A stretch of 64,000 bases of DNA, taken from contig NC_052018.1 of the NCBI RefSeq assembly GCF_015832195.1, positions 60,201,666-60,265,665 of the forward strand, read 5' to 3'. A program made the position numbers and the translations under genes. Below are positions 25,065 to 36,426 of the stretch, in pieces. This DNA is from Motacilla alba alba. Taxonomy: Eukaryota > Chordata > Aves > Passeriformes > Motacillidae. Within the stretch, counting starts at the first letter, position 1; each line of letters begins with the position of its first letter. The notes under the pieces are model-generated. The model saw only the letters and a program-made list of their open reading frames with translations, made no database searches and was not told where the DNA came from.

Positions 25065-28000
25065 TTTCAATGGGACCAATTGGGCTATCTTTGCTCCATG
25101 TCCCTGCACTTGATGCCATCCCATGCCTTTCGATGGCTTTCGCTTCGGCCGTGAAATTTTTTGCATTTTTTCTTTTTTCTTCGGTATCCATGCCATGTCT
25201 CTCACATCCTCCCATCAAAGTTGTGTCTTCCTTTTTGGTTTTTTCTCCTGATTTTGCCACCTCTGTGAGCTTACTTTTGACATGTTTTGGCCCTTTGCAC
25301 TGCACCGCATGGAATCCTGCTCCATTTTCTTGTAGGCACCAAATCTCCCAATTTTTTTTTTTTTCCCTTCAATTGCATTTCCTTTGATGGTCTCTCCATT
25401 CCCCAGTGTTTGTGAGTCCTTCTTTGCTGTTTCCAGGATTTCAATGGCCATCAATCTTGGCAAGCTTTGCTCCATATCTCTTCAGCTGATGCCATCCCAT
25501 GCTTTTTGATGGCTTTCACTTCTGCCACGATTTTTTTTTTTTTTTTTTTTTTTAGTATCCTTTCCTTGTCTCAGATATCTTCCCCACAAAGGTGTGTCCT
25601 CCTCTTTGATTTTCCTCCTGATGTTGCAAGATCTGTGAGCTTCGTTTTGGCACGTTTTGCTCCTTTGCACGGCACCTCATTGCCTCCCAGACCATTTTCT
25701 GGTAGGCTCTCCATGTCCCAGTTTTCTGGGATTTTTGCGCTTTTTTCGGTTGCATTTCATTTCATCCTATCTCCTTTCCAGAGGCTTTCTAAGCCTTTCT
25801 TTTTGGGTTCGCAAGATTCCGTTTCCCTTCCCGAAAGGAAATGAAATTTCCTTTCGGGAAGGGAAACGGAATCTTGCGATTTCAATGGGCACCAATTGGG
25901 CTATCTTTGCTCCATGTCCCTGCACTTGATGCCATCCCATGCCTTTCGATGGCTTTCGCTTCGGCCGTGAAATTTTTTGCATTTTTTCTTTTTTCTTCGG
26001 TATCCATGCCATGTCTCTCACATCCTCCCATCAAAGTTGTGTCTTCCTTTTTGGTTTTTTCTCCTGATTTTGCCACCTCTGTGAGCTTACTTTTGACATG
26101 TTTTGGCCCTTTGCACTGCACCGCATGGAATCCTGCTCCATTTTCTTGTAGGCACCAAATCTCCCAATTTTTTTTTTTTCCCTTCAATTGCATTTCCTTT
26201 GATGGTCTCTCCATTCCCCAGTGTTTGTGAGTCCTTCTTTGCTGTTTCCAGGATTTCAATGGCCATCAATCTTGGCAAGCTTTGCTCCATATCTCTTCAG
26301 CTGATGCCATCCCATGCTTTTTGATGGCTTTCACTTCTGCCACGATTTTTTTTTTTTTTTTTTTTAGTATCCTTTCCTTGTCTCAGATATCTTCCCCACA
26401 AAGGTGTGTCCTCCTCTTTGATTTTCCTCCTGATGTTGCAAGATCTGTGAGCTTCGTTTTGGCACGTTTTGCTCCTTTGCACGGCACCTCATTGCCTCCC
26501 AGACCATTTTCTGGTAGGCTGTCCATGTCCCAGTTTTCTGGGATTTTTGCGCTTTTTTCGGTTGCATTTCATTTCATCCTATCTCCTTTCCAGAGGCTTT
26601 CTAAGCCTTTCTTTTTGGGTTCGCAAGATTCCGTTTCCCTTCCCGAAAGGAAATGAAATTTCCTTTCGGGAAGGGAAACGGAATCTTGCGATTTCAATGG
26701 GCACCAATTGGGCTATCTTTGCTCCATGTCCCTGCACTTGATGCCATCCCATGCCTTTCGATGGCTTTCGCTTCGGCCGTGAAATTTTTTGCATTTTTTC
26801 TTTTTTCTTCGGTATCCATGCCATGTCTCTCACATCCTCCCATCAAAGTTGTGTCTTCCTTCTTGATTTTTTCTCCTGATTTTGCCACCTCTGTGAGCTT
26901 ACTTTTGACATGTTTTGGCCCTTTGCACTGCACCGCATGGAATCCTGCTCCATTTTCTTGTAGTCACCAAATCTCCCAATTTTTTTTTTTTTCCCTTCAA
27001 TTGCATTTCCTTTGATGGTCTCTCCATTCCCCAGTGTTTGTGAGTCCTTCTTTGCTGTTTCCAGGATTTCAATGGCCATCAATCTTGGCAAGCTTTGCTC
27101 CATATCTCTTCAGCTGATGCCATCCCATGCTTTTTGATGGCTTTCACTTCTGCCACGATTTTTTTTTTTTTTTTTTTTTAGTATCCTTTCCTTGTCTCAG
27201 ATATCTTCCCCACAAAGGTGTGTCCTCCTCTTTGATTTTCCTCCTGATGTTGCAAGATCTGTGAGCTTCGTTTTGGCACGTTTTGCTCCTTTGCACGGCA
27301 CCTCATTGCCTCCCAGACCATTTTCTGGTAGGCTCTCCATGTCCCAGTTTTCTGGGATTTTTGCGCTTTTTTCGGTTGCATTTCATTTCATCCTATCTCC
27401 TTTCCAGAGGCTTTCTAAGCCTTTCTTTTTGGGTTCGCAAGATTCCGTTTCCCTTCCCGAAAGGAAATGAAATTTCCTTTCGGGAAGGGAAACGGAATCT
27501 TGCGATTTCAATGGGCACCAATTGGGCTATCTTTGCTCCATGTCCCTGCACTTGATGCCATCCCATGCCTTTCGATGGCTTTCGCTTCGGCCGTGAAATT
27601 TTTTGCATTTTTTCTTTTTTCTTCGGTATCCATGCCATGTCTCTCACATCCTCCCATCAAAGTTGTGTCTTCCTTTTTGGTTTTTTCTCCTGATTTTGCC
27701 ACCTCTGTGAGCTTACTTTTGCCATGTTTTGGCCCTTTGCACTGCACCGCATGGAATCCTGCTCCATTTTCTTGTAGTCACCAAATCTCCCAATTTTTTT
27801 TTTTTTCCCTTCAATTGCATTTCCTTTGATGGTCTCTCCATTCCCCAGTGTTTGTGAGTCCTTCTTTGCTGTTTCCAGGATTTCAATGGCCATCAATCTT
27901 GGCAAGCTTTGCTCCATATCTCTTCAGCTGATGCCATCCCATGCTTTTTGATGGCTTTCACTTCTGCCACGATTTTTTTTTTTTTTTTTTTTTTAGTATC

Positions 28001-31000
28001 CTTTCCTTGTCTCAGATATCTTCCCCACAAAGGTGTGTCCTCCTCTTTGATTTTCCTCCTGATGTTGCAAGATCTGTGAGCTTCGTTTTGGCACGTTTTG
28101 CTCCTTTGCACGGCACCTCATTGCCTCCCAGACCATTTTCTGGTAGGCTGTCCATGTCCCAGTTTTCTGGGATTTTTGCGCTTTTTTCGGTTGCATTTCA
28201 TTTCATCCTATCTCCTTTCCAGAGGCTTTCTAAGCCTTTCTTTTTGGGTTCGCAAGATTCCGTTTCCCTTCCCGAAAGGAAATGAAATTTCCTTTCGGGA
28301 AGGGAAACGGAATCTTGCGATTTCAATGGGCACCAATTGGGCTATCTTTGCTCCATGTCCCTGCACTTGATGCCATCCCATGCCTTTCGATGGCTTTCGC
28401 TTCGGCCGTGAAATTTTTTGCATTTTTTCTTTTTTCTTCGGTATCCATGCCATGTCTCTCACATCCTCCCATCAAAGTTGTGTCTTCCTTCTTGATTTTT
28501 TCTCCTGATTTTGCCACCTCTGTGAGCTTACTTTTGACATGTTTTGGCCCTTTGCACTGCACCGCATGGAATCCTGCTCCATTTTCTTGTAGGCACCAAA
28601 TCTCCCAATTTTTTTTTTTTCCCTTCAATTGCATTTCCTTTGATGGTCTCTCCATTCCCCAGTGTTTGTGAGTCCTTCTTTGCTGTTTCCAGGATTTCAA
28701 TGGCCATCAATCTTGGCAAGCTTTGCTCCATATCTCTTCAGCTGATGCCATCCCATGCTTTTTGATGGCTTTCACTTCTGCCACGATTTTTTTTTTTTTT
28801 TTTTTTTAGTATCCTTTCCTTGTCTCAGATATCTTCCCCACAAAGGTGTGTCCTCCTCTTTGATTTTCCTCCTGATGTTGCAAGATCTGTGAGCTTCGTT
28901 TTGGCACATTTTGCTCCTTTGCACGGCACCTCATTGCCTCCCAGACCATTTTCTGGTAGGCTGTCCATGTCCCAGTTTTCTGGGATTTTTGCGCTTTTTT
29001 CGGTTGCATTTCATTTCATCCTATCTCCTTTCCAGAGGCTTTCTAAGCCTTTCTTTTTGGGTTCGCAAGATTCCGTTTCCCTTCCCGAAAGGAAATGAAA
29101 TTTCCTTTCGGGAAGGGAAACGGAATCTTGCGATTTCAATGGGCACCAATTGGGCTATCTTTGCTCCATGTCCCTGCACTTGATGCCATCCCATGCCTTT
29201 CGATGGCTTTCGCTTCGGCCGTGAAATTTTTTGCATTTTTTCTTTTTTCTTCGGTATCCATGCCATGTCTCTCACATCCTCCCATCAAAGTTGTGTCTTC
29301 CTTTTTGGTTTTTTCTCCTGATTTTGCCACCTCTGTGAGCTTACTTTTGACATGTTTTGGCCCTTTGCACTGCACCGCATGGAATCCTGCTCCATTTTCT
29401 TGTAGGCACCAAATCTCCCAATTTTTTTTTTTTTTTCCTTCAATTGCATTTCCTTTGATGGTCTCTCCATTCCCCAGTGTTTGTGAGTCCTTCTTTGCTG
29501 TTTCCAGGATTTCAATGGCCATCAATCTTGGCAAGCTTTGCTCCATATCTCTTCAGCTGATGCCATCCCATGCTTTTTGATGGCTTTCACTTCTGCCACG
29601 ATTTTTTTTTTTTTTTTTTTTTTAGTATCCTTTCCTTGTCTCAGATATCTTCCCCACAAAGGTGTGTCCTCCTCTTTGATTTTCCTCCTGATGTTGCAAG
29701 ATCTGTGAGCTTCGTTTTGGCACGTTTTGCTCCTTTGCACGGCACCTCATTGCCTCCCAGACCATTTTCTGGTAGGCTGTCCATGTCCCAGTTTTCTGGG
29801 ATTTTTGCGCTTTTTTCGGTTGCATTTCATTTCATCCTATCTCCTTTCCAGAGGCTTTCTAAGCCTTTCTTTTTGGGTTCGCAAGATTCCGTTTCCCTTC
29901 CCGAAAGGAAATGAAATTTCCTTTCGGGAAGGGAAACGGAATCTTGCGATTTCAATGGGCACCAATTGGGCTATCTTTGCTCCATGTCCCTGCACTTGAT
30001 GCCATCCCATGCCTTTCGATGGCTTTCGCTTTGGCCGTGAAATTTTTTGCATTTTTTCTTTTTTCTTCGGTATCCATGCCATGTCTCTCACATCCTCCCA
30101 TCAAAGTTGTGTCTTCCTTTTTGGTTTTTTCTCCTGATTTTGCCACCTCTGTGAGCTTACTTTTGACATGTTTTGGCCCTTTGCACTGCACCGCATGGAA
30201 TCCTGCTCCATTTTCTTGTAGGCACCAAATCTCCCAATTTTTTTTTTTTTCCCTTCAATTGCATTTCCTTTGATGGTCTCTCCATTCCCCAGTGTTTGTG
30301 AGTCCTTCTTTGCTGTTTCCAGGATTTCAATGGCCATCAATCTTGGCAAGCTTTGCTCCATATCTCTTCAGCTGATGCCATCCCATGCTTTTTGATGGCT
30401 TTCACTTCTGCCACGATTTTTTTTTTTTTTTTTTTTTTAGTATCCTTTCCTTGTCTCAGATATCTTCCCCACAAAGGTGTGTCCTCCTCTTTGATTTTCC
30501 TCCTGATGTTGCAAGATCTGTGAGCTTCGTTTTGGCACGTTTTGCTCCTTTGCACGGCACCTCATTGCCTCCCAGACCATTTTCTGGTAGGCTGTCCATG
30601 TCCCAGTTTTCTGGGATTTTTGCGCTTTTTTCGGTTGCATTTCATTTCATCCTATCTCCTTTCCAGAGGCTTTCTAAGCCTTTCTTTTTGGGTTCGCAAG
30701 ATTCCGTTTCCCTTCCCGAAAGGAAATGAAATTTCCTTTCGGGAAGGGAAACGGAATCTTGCGATTTCAATGGGCACCAATTGGGCTATCTTTGCTCCAT
30801 GTCCCTGCACTTGATGCCATCCCATGCCTTTCGATGGCTTTCGCTTCGGCCGTGAAATTTTTTGCATTTTTTCTTTTTTCTTCGGTATCCATGCCATGTC
30901 TCTCACATCCTCCCATCAAAGTTGTGTCTTCCTTTTTGGTTTTTTCTCCTGATTTTGCCACCTCTGTGAGCTTACTTTTGACATGTTTTGGCCCTTTGCA

Positions 31001-34000
31001 CTGCACCGCATGGAATCCTGCTCCATTTTCTTGTAGGCACCAAATCTCCCAATTTTTTTTTTTTTCCCTTCAATTGCATTTCCTTTGATGGTCTCTCCAT
31101 TCCCCAGTGTTTGTGAGTCCTTCTTTGCTGTTTCCAGGATTTCAATGGCCATCAATCTTGGCAAGCTTTGCTCCATATCTCTTCAGCTGATGCCATCCCA
31201 TGCTTTTTGATGGCTTTCACTTCTGCCACGATTTTTTTTTTTTTTTTTTTTTAGTATCCTTTCCTTGTCTCAGATATCTTCCCCACAAAGGTGTGTCCTC
31301 CTCTTTGATTTTCCTCCTGATGTTGCAAGATCTGTGAGCTTCGTTTTGGCACGTTTTGCTCCTTTGCACGGCACCTCATTGCCTCCCAGACCATTTTCTG
31401 GTAGGCTCTCCATGTCCCAGTTTTCTGGGATTTTTGCGCTTTTTTCGGTTGCATTTCATTTCATCCTATCTCCTTTCCAGAGGCTTTCTAAGCCTTTCTT
31501 TTTGGGTTCGCAAGATTCCGTTTCCCTTCCCGAAAGGAAATGAAATTTCCTTTCGGGAAGGGAAACGGAATCTTGCGATTTCAATGGGCACCAATTGGGC
31601 TATCTTTGCTCCATGTCCCTGCACTTGATGCCATCCCATGCCTTTCGATGGCTTTCGCTTTGGCCGTGAAATTTTTTGCATTTTTTCTTTTTTCTTCGGT
31701 ATCCATGCCATGTCTCTCACATCCTCCCATCAAAGTTGTGTCTTCCTTTTTGGTTTTTTCTCCTGATTTTGCCACCTCTGTGAGCTTACTTTTGACATGT
31801 TTTGGCCCTTTGCACTGCACCGCATGGAATCCTGCTCCATTTTCTTGTAGGCACCAAATCTCCAATTTTTTTTTTTTTCCCTTCAATTGCATTTCCTTTG
31901 ATGGTCTCTCCATTCCCCAGTGTTTGTGAGTCCTTCTTTGCTGTTTCCAGGATTTCAATGGCCATCAATCTTGGCAAGCTTTGCTCCATATCTCTTCAGC
32001 TGATGCCATCCCATGCTTTTTGATGGCTTTCACTTCTGCCACGATTTTTTTTTTTTTTTTTTTGTATCCTTTCCTTGTCTCAGATATCTTCCCCACAAAG
32101 GTGTGTCCTCCTCTTTGATTTTCCTCCTGATGTTGCAAGATCTGTGAGCTTCGTTTTGGCACGTTTTGCTCCTTTGCACGGCACCTCATTGCCTCCCAGA
32201 CCATTTTCTGGTAGGCTCTCCATGTCCCAGTTTTCTGGGATTTTTGCGCTTTTTTCGGTTGCATTTCATTTCATCCTATCTCCTTTCCAGAGGCTTTCTA
32301 AGCCTTTCTTTTTGGGTTCGCAAGATTCCGTTTCCCTTCCCGAAAGGAAATGAAATTTCCTTTCGGGAAGGGAAACGGAATCTTGCGATTTCAATGGGCA
32401 CCAATTGGGCTATCTTTGCTCCATGTCCCTGCACTTGATGCCATCCCATGCCTTTCGATGGCTTTCGCTTTGGCCGTGAAATTTTTTGCATTTTTTCTTT
32501 TTTCTTCGGTATCCATGCCATGTCTCTCACATCCTCCCATCAAAGTTGTGTCTTCCTTTTTGGTTTTTTCTCCTGATTTTGCCACCTCTGTGAGCTTACT
32601 TTTGACATGTTTTGGCCCTTTGCACTGCACCGCATGGAATCCTGCTCCATTTTCTTGTAGTCACCAAATCTCCCAATTTTTTTTTTTTTCCTTCAATTGC
32701 ATTTCCTTTGATGGTCTCTCCATTCCCCAGTGTTTGTGAGTCCTTCTTTGCTGTTTCCAGGATTTCAATGGCCATCAATCTTGGCAAGCTTTGCTCCATA
32801 TCTCTTCAGCTGATGCCATCCCATGCTTTTTGATGGCTTTCACTTCTGCCACGATTTTTTTTTTTTTTTTTTTTTAGTATCCTTTCCTTGTCTCAGATAT
32901 CTTCCCCACAAAGGTGTGTCCTCCTCTTTGATTTTCCTCCTGATGTTGCAAGATCTGTGAGCTTCGTTTTGGCACGTTTTGCTCCTTTGCACGGCACCTC
33001 ATTGCCTCCCAGACCATTTTCTGGTAGGCTCTCCATGTCCCAGTTTTCTGGGATTTTTGCACTTTTTTCGGTTGCATTTCATTTCATCCTATCTCCTTTC
33101 CAGAGGCTTTCTAAGCCTTTCTTTTTGGGTTCGCAAGATTCCGTTTCCCTTCCCGAAAGGAAATGAAATTTCCTTTCGGGAAGGGAAACGGAATCTTGCG
33201 ATTTCAATGGGCACCAATTGGGCTATCTTTGCTCCATGTCCCTGCACTTGATGCCATCCCATGCCTTTCGATGGCTTTCGCTTTGGCCGTGAAATTTTTT
33301 GCATTTTTTCTTTTTTCTTCGGTATCCATGCCATGTCTCTCACATCCTCCCATCAAAGTTGTGTCTTCCTTTTTGGTTTTTTCTCCTGATTTTGCCACCT
33401 CTGTGAGCTTACTTTTGACATGTTTTGGCCCTTTGCACTGCACCGCATGGAATCCTGCTCCATTTTCTTGTAGTCACCAAATCTCCCAATTTTTTTTTTT
33501 TCCCTTCAATTGCATTTCCTTTGATGGTCTCTCCATTCCCCAGTGTTTGTGAGTCCTTCTTTGCTGTTTCCAGGATTTCAATGGCCATCAATCTTGGCAA
33601 GCTTTGCTCCATATCTCTTCAGCTGATGCCATCCCATGCTTTTTGATGGCTTTCACTTCTGCCACGATTTTTTTTTTTTTTTTTTTTTTTAGTATCCTTT
33701 CCTTGTCTCAGATATCTTCCCCACAAAGGTGTGTCCTCCTCTTTGATTTTCCTCCTGATGTTGCAAGATCTGTGAGCTTCGTTTTGGCACGTTTTGCTCC
33801 TTTGCACGGCACCTCATTGCCTCCCAGACCATTTTCTGGTAGGCTCTCCATGTCCCAGTTTTCTGGGATTTTTGCGCTTTTTTCGGTTGCATTTCTTTTC
33901 ATCCTATCTCCTTTCCAGAGGCTTTCTAAGCCTTTCTTTTTGGGTTCGCAAGATTCCGTTTCCCTTCCCGAAAGGAAATGAAATTTCCTTTCGGGAAGGG

Positions 34001-36255
34001 AAACGGAATCTTGCGATTTCAATGGGCACCAATTGGGCTATCTTTGCTCCATGTCCCTGCACTTGATGCCATCCCATGCCTTTCGATGGCTTTCGCTTCG
34101 GCCGTGAAATTTTTTGCATTTTTTCTTTTTTCTTCGGTATCCATGCCATGTCTCTCACATCCTCCCATCAAAGTTGTGTCTTCCTTTTTGGTTTTTTCTC
34201 CTGATTTTGCCACCTCTGTGAGCTTACTTTTGACATGTTTTGGCCCTTTGCACTGCACCGCATGGAATCCTGCTCCATTTTCTTGTAGGCACCAAATCTC
34301 CCAATTTTTTTTTTTTTTCCCTTCAATTGCATTTCCTTTGATGGTCTCTCCATTCCCCAGTGTTTGTGAGTCCTTCTTTGCTGTTTCCAGGATTTCAATG
34401 GCCATCAATCTTGGCAAGCTTTGCTCCATATCTCTTCAGCTGATGCCATCCCATGCTTTTTGATGGCTTTCACTTCTGCCACGATTTTTTTTTTTTTTTT
34501 TTTTTTAGTATCCTTTCCTTGTCTCAGATATCTTCCCCACAAAGGTGTGTCCTCCTCTTTGATTTTCCTCCTGATGTTGCAAGATCTGTGAGCTTCGTTT
34601 TGGCACGTTTTGCTCCTTTGCACGGCACCTCATTGCCTCCCAGACCATTTTCTGGTAGGCTCTCCATGTCCCAGTTTTCTGGGATTTTTGCGCTTTTTTC
34701 GGTTGCATTTCATTTCATCCTATCTCCTTTCCAGAGGCTTTCTAAGCCTTTCTTTTTGGGTTCGCAAGATTCCGTTTCCCTTCCCGAAAGGAAATGAAAT
34801 TTCCTTTCGGGAAGGGAAACGGAATCTTGCGATTTCAATGGGCACCAATTGGGCTATCTTTGCTCCATGTCCCTGCACTTGATGCCATCCCATGCCTTTC
34901 GATGGCTTTCGCTTTGGCCGTGAAATTTTTTGCATTTTTTCTTTTTTCTTCGGTATCCATGCCATGTCTCTCACATCCTCCCATCAAAGTTGTGTCTTCC
35001 TTTTTGGTTTTTTCTCCTGATTTTGCCACCTCTGTGAGCTTACTTTTGACATGTTTTGGCCCTTTGCACTGCACCGCATGGAATCCTGCTCCATTTTCTT
35101 GTAGTCACCAAATCTCCCAATTTTTTTTTTTTTCCCTTCAATTGCATTTCCTTTGATGGTCTCTCCATTCCCCAGTGTTTGTGAGTCCTTCTTTGCTGTT
35201 TCCAGGATTTCAATGGCCATCAATCTTGGCAAGCTTTGCTCCATATCTCTTCAGCTGATGCCATCCCATGCTTTTTGATGGCTTTCACTTCTGCCACGAT
35301 TTTTTTTTTTTTTTTTTTTTTTAGTATCCTTTCCTTGTCTCAGATATCTTCCCCACAAAGGTGTGTCCTCCTCTTTGATTTTCCTCCTGATGTTGCAAGA
35401 TCTGTGAGCTTCGTTTTGGCACGTTTTGCTCCTTTGCACGGCACCTCATTGCCTCCCAGACCATTTTCTGGTAGGCTCTCCATGTCCCAGTTTTCTGGGA
35501 TTTTTGCGCTTTTTTCGGTTGCATTTCTTTTCATCCTATCTCCTTTCCAGAGGCTTTCTAAGCCTTTCTTTTTGGGTTCGCAAGATTCCGTTTCCCTTCC
35601 CGAAAGGAAATGAAATTTCCTTTCGGGAAGGGAAACGGAATCTTGCGATTTCAATGGAGACCAATTGGGCTATCTTTGCTCCATGTCCCTGCACTTGATG
35701 CCATCCCATGCCTTTCGATGGCTTTCGCTTCGGCCGTGAAATTTTTTGCATTTTTTCTTTTTTCTTCGGTATCCATGCCATGTCTCTCACATCCTCCCAT
35801 CAAAGTTGTGTCTTCCTTCTTGATTTTTTCTCCTGATTTTGCCACCTCTGTGAGCTTACTTTTGCCATGTTTTGGCCCTTTGCACTGCACCGCATGGAAT
35901 CCTGCTCCATTTTCTTGTAGTCACCAAATCTCCCAATTTTTTTTTTTTCCCTTCAATTGCATTTCCTTTGATGGTCTCTCCATTCCCCAGTGTTTGTGAG
36001 TCCTTCTTTGCTGTTTCCAGGATTTCAATGGCCATCAATCTTGGCAAGCTTTGCTCCATATCTCTTCAGCTGATGCCATCCCATGCTTTTTGATGGCTTT
36101 CACTTCTGCCACGATTTTTTTTTTTTTTTTTTTTAGTATCCTTTCCTTGTCTCAGATATCTTCCCCACAAAGGTGTGTCCTCCTCTTTGATTTTCCTCCT
36201 GATGTTGCAAGATCTGTGAGCTTCGTTTTGGCACGTTTTGCTCCTTTGCACGGCA

Positions 36256-36421
36256 CCTCATTGCCTCCCAGACCATTTTCTGGTAGGCTGTCCATGTCCC
36301 AGTTTTCTGGGATTTTTGCGCTTTTTTCGGTTGCATTTCATTTCATCCTATCTCCTTTCCAGAGGCTTTCTAAGCCTTTCTTTTTGGGTTCGCAAGATTC
36401 CGTTTCCCTTTAGAAAGTAAA
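36256..36421 (+). repeat. right terminus of the array: truncated B-tail ending in the palindrome arm
   Basis: The last unit follows the consensus up to CCGTTTCCCTT at about 36410 and then continues as TAGAAAGTAAAC, which can be aligned with the remaining arm (CCCGAAAGGAAAT) only with several changes. The array therefore stops at the palindrome, where the left terminus also starts. With 16371-16529 this gives outward-facing inverted repeats of about 160 bp around the entire array. No convincing target-site duplication is visible outside them. Confidence 0.85.
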
Positions 36422-36426
36422 CACTA

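Larger units (their letters stand above)
16537..36410 (+). repeat. satellite array, about 24.4 tandem units of ~813.5 bp
   Basis: Head-to-tail repeats covering 19.9 kb. The marker GTTTTGCTCCTTTGCAC recurs 25 times, and the spacing of successive copies is 807-817 bp (mean 813.5). Each unit has half A (first copy 16963-17338), half B (17339-17779) and one 71-bp palindrome. A and B share order and many words (TTTGCTCCAT, TGATGCCATCCCATGC, GATGGCTTTC, CTGTGAGCTT, CCTTTGCAC), roughly 70% by eye, so the unit is an ancient dimer. Length differences come mainly from two T tracts, about 18-24 T in B and 11-14 T in A. Units differ at few sites, among them TGTCCATG or TCTCCATG, GGGGACC or GGGCACC, CTTCGGCCG or CTTTGGCCG, and GACATG or GCCATG. 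The plus strand is pyrimidine-rich. I do not recognise it as a named avian satellite. Confidence 0.98.

Noticed and set aside
16600..36400. CRISPR-like array
   Set aside because: The units are long and contiguous, with no short repeat/unique spacer alternation, and the DNA is eukaryotic.
16537..36410. Recurrent open frames of 60-230 codons in every satellite unit, on both strands
   Set aside because: They overlap on both strands. The long T tracts vary by lengths that are not multiples of three and shift the frames between units. The peptide similarity between the A and B halves follows from their DNA homology. No known domain appears.
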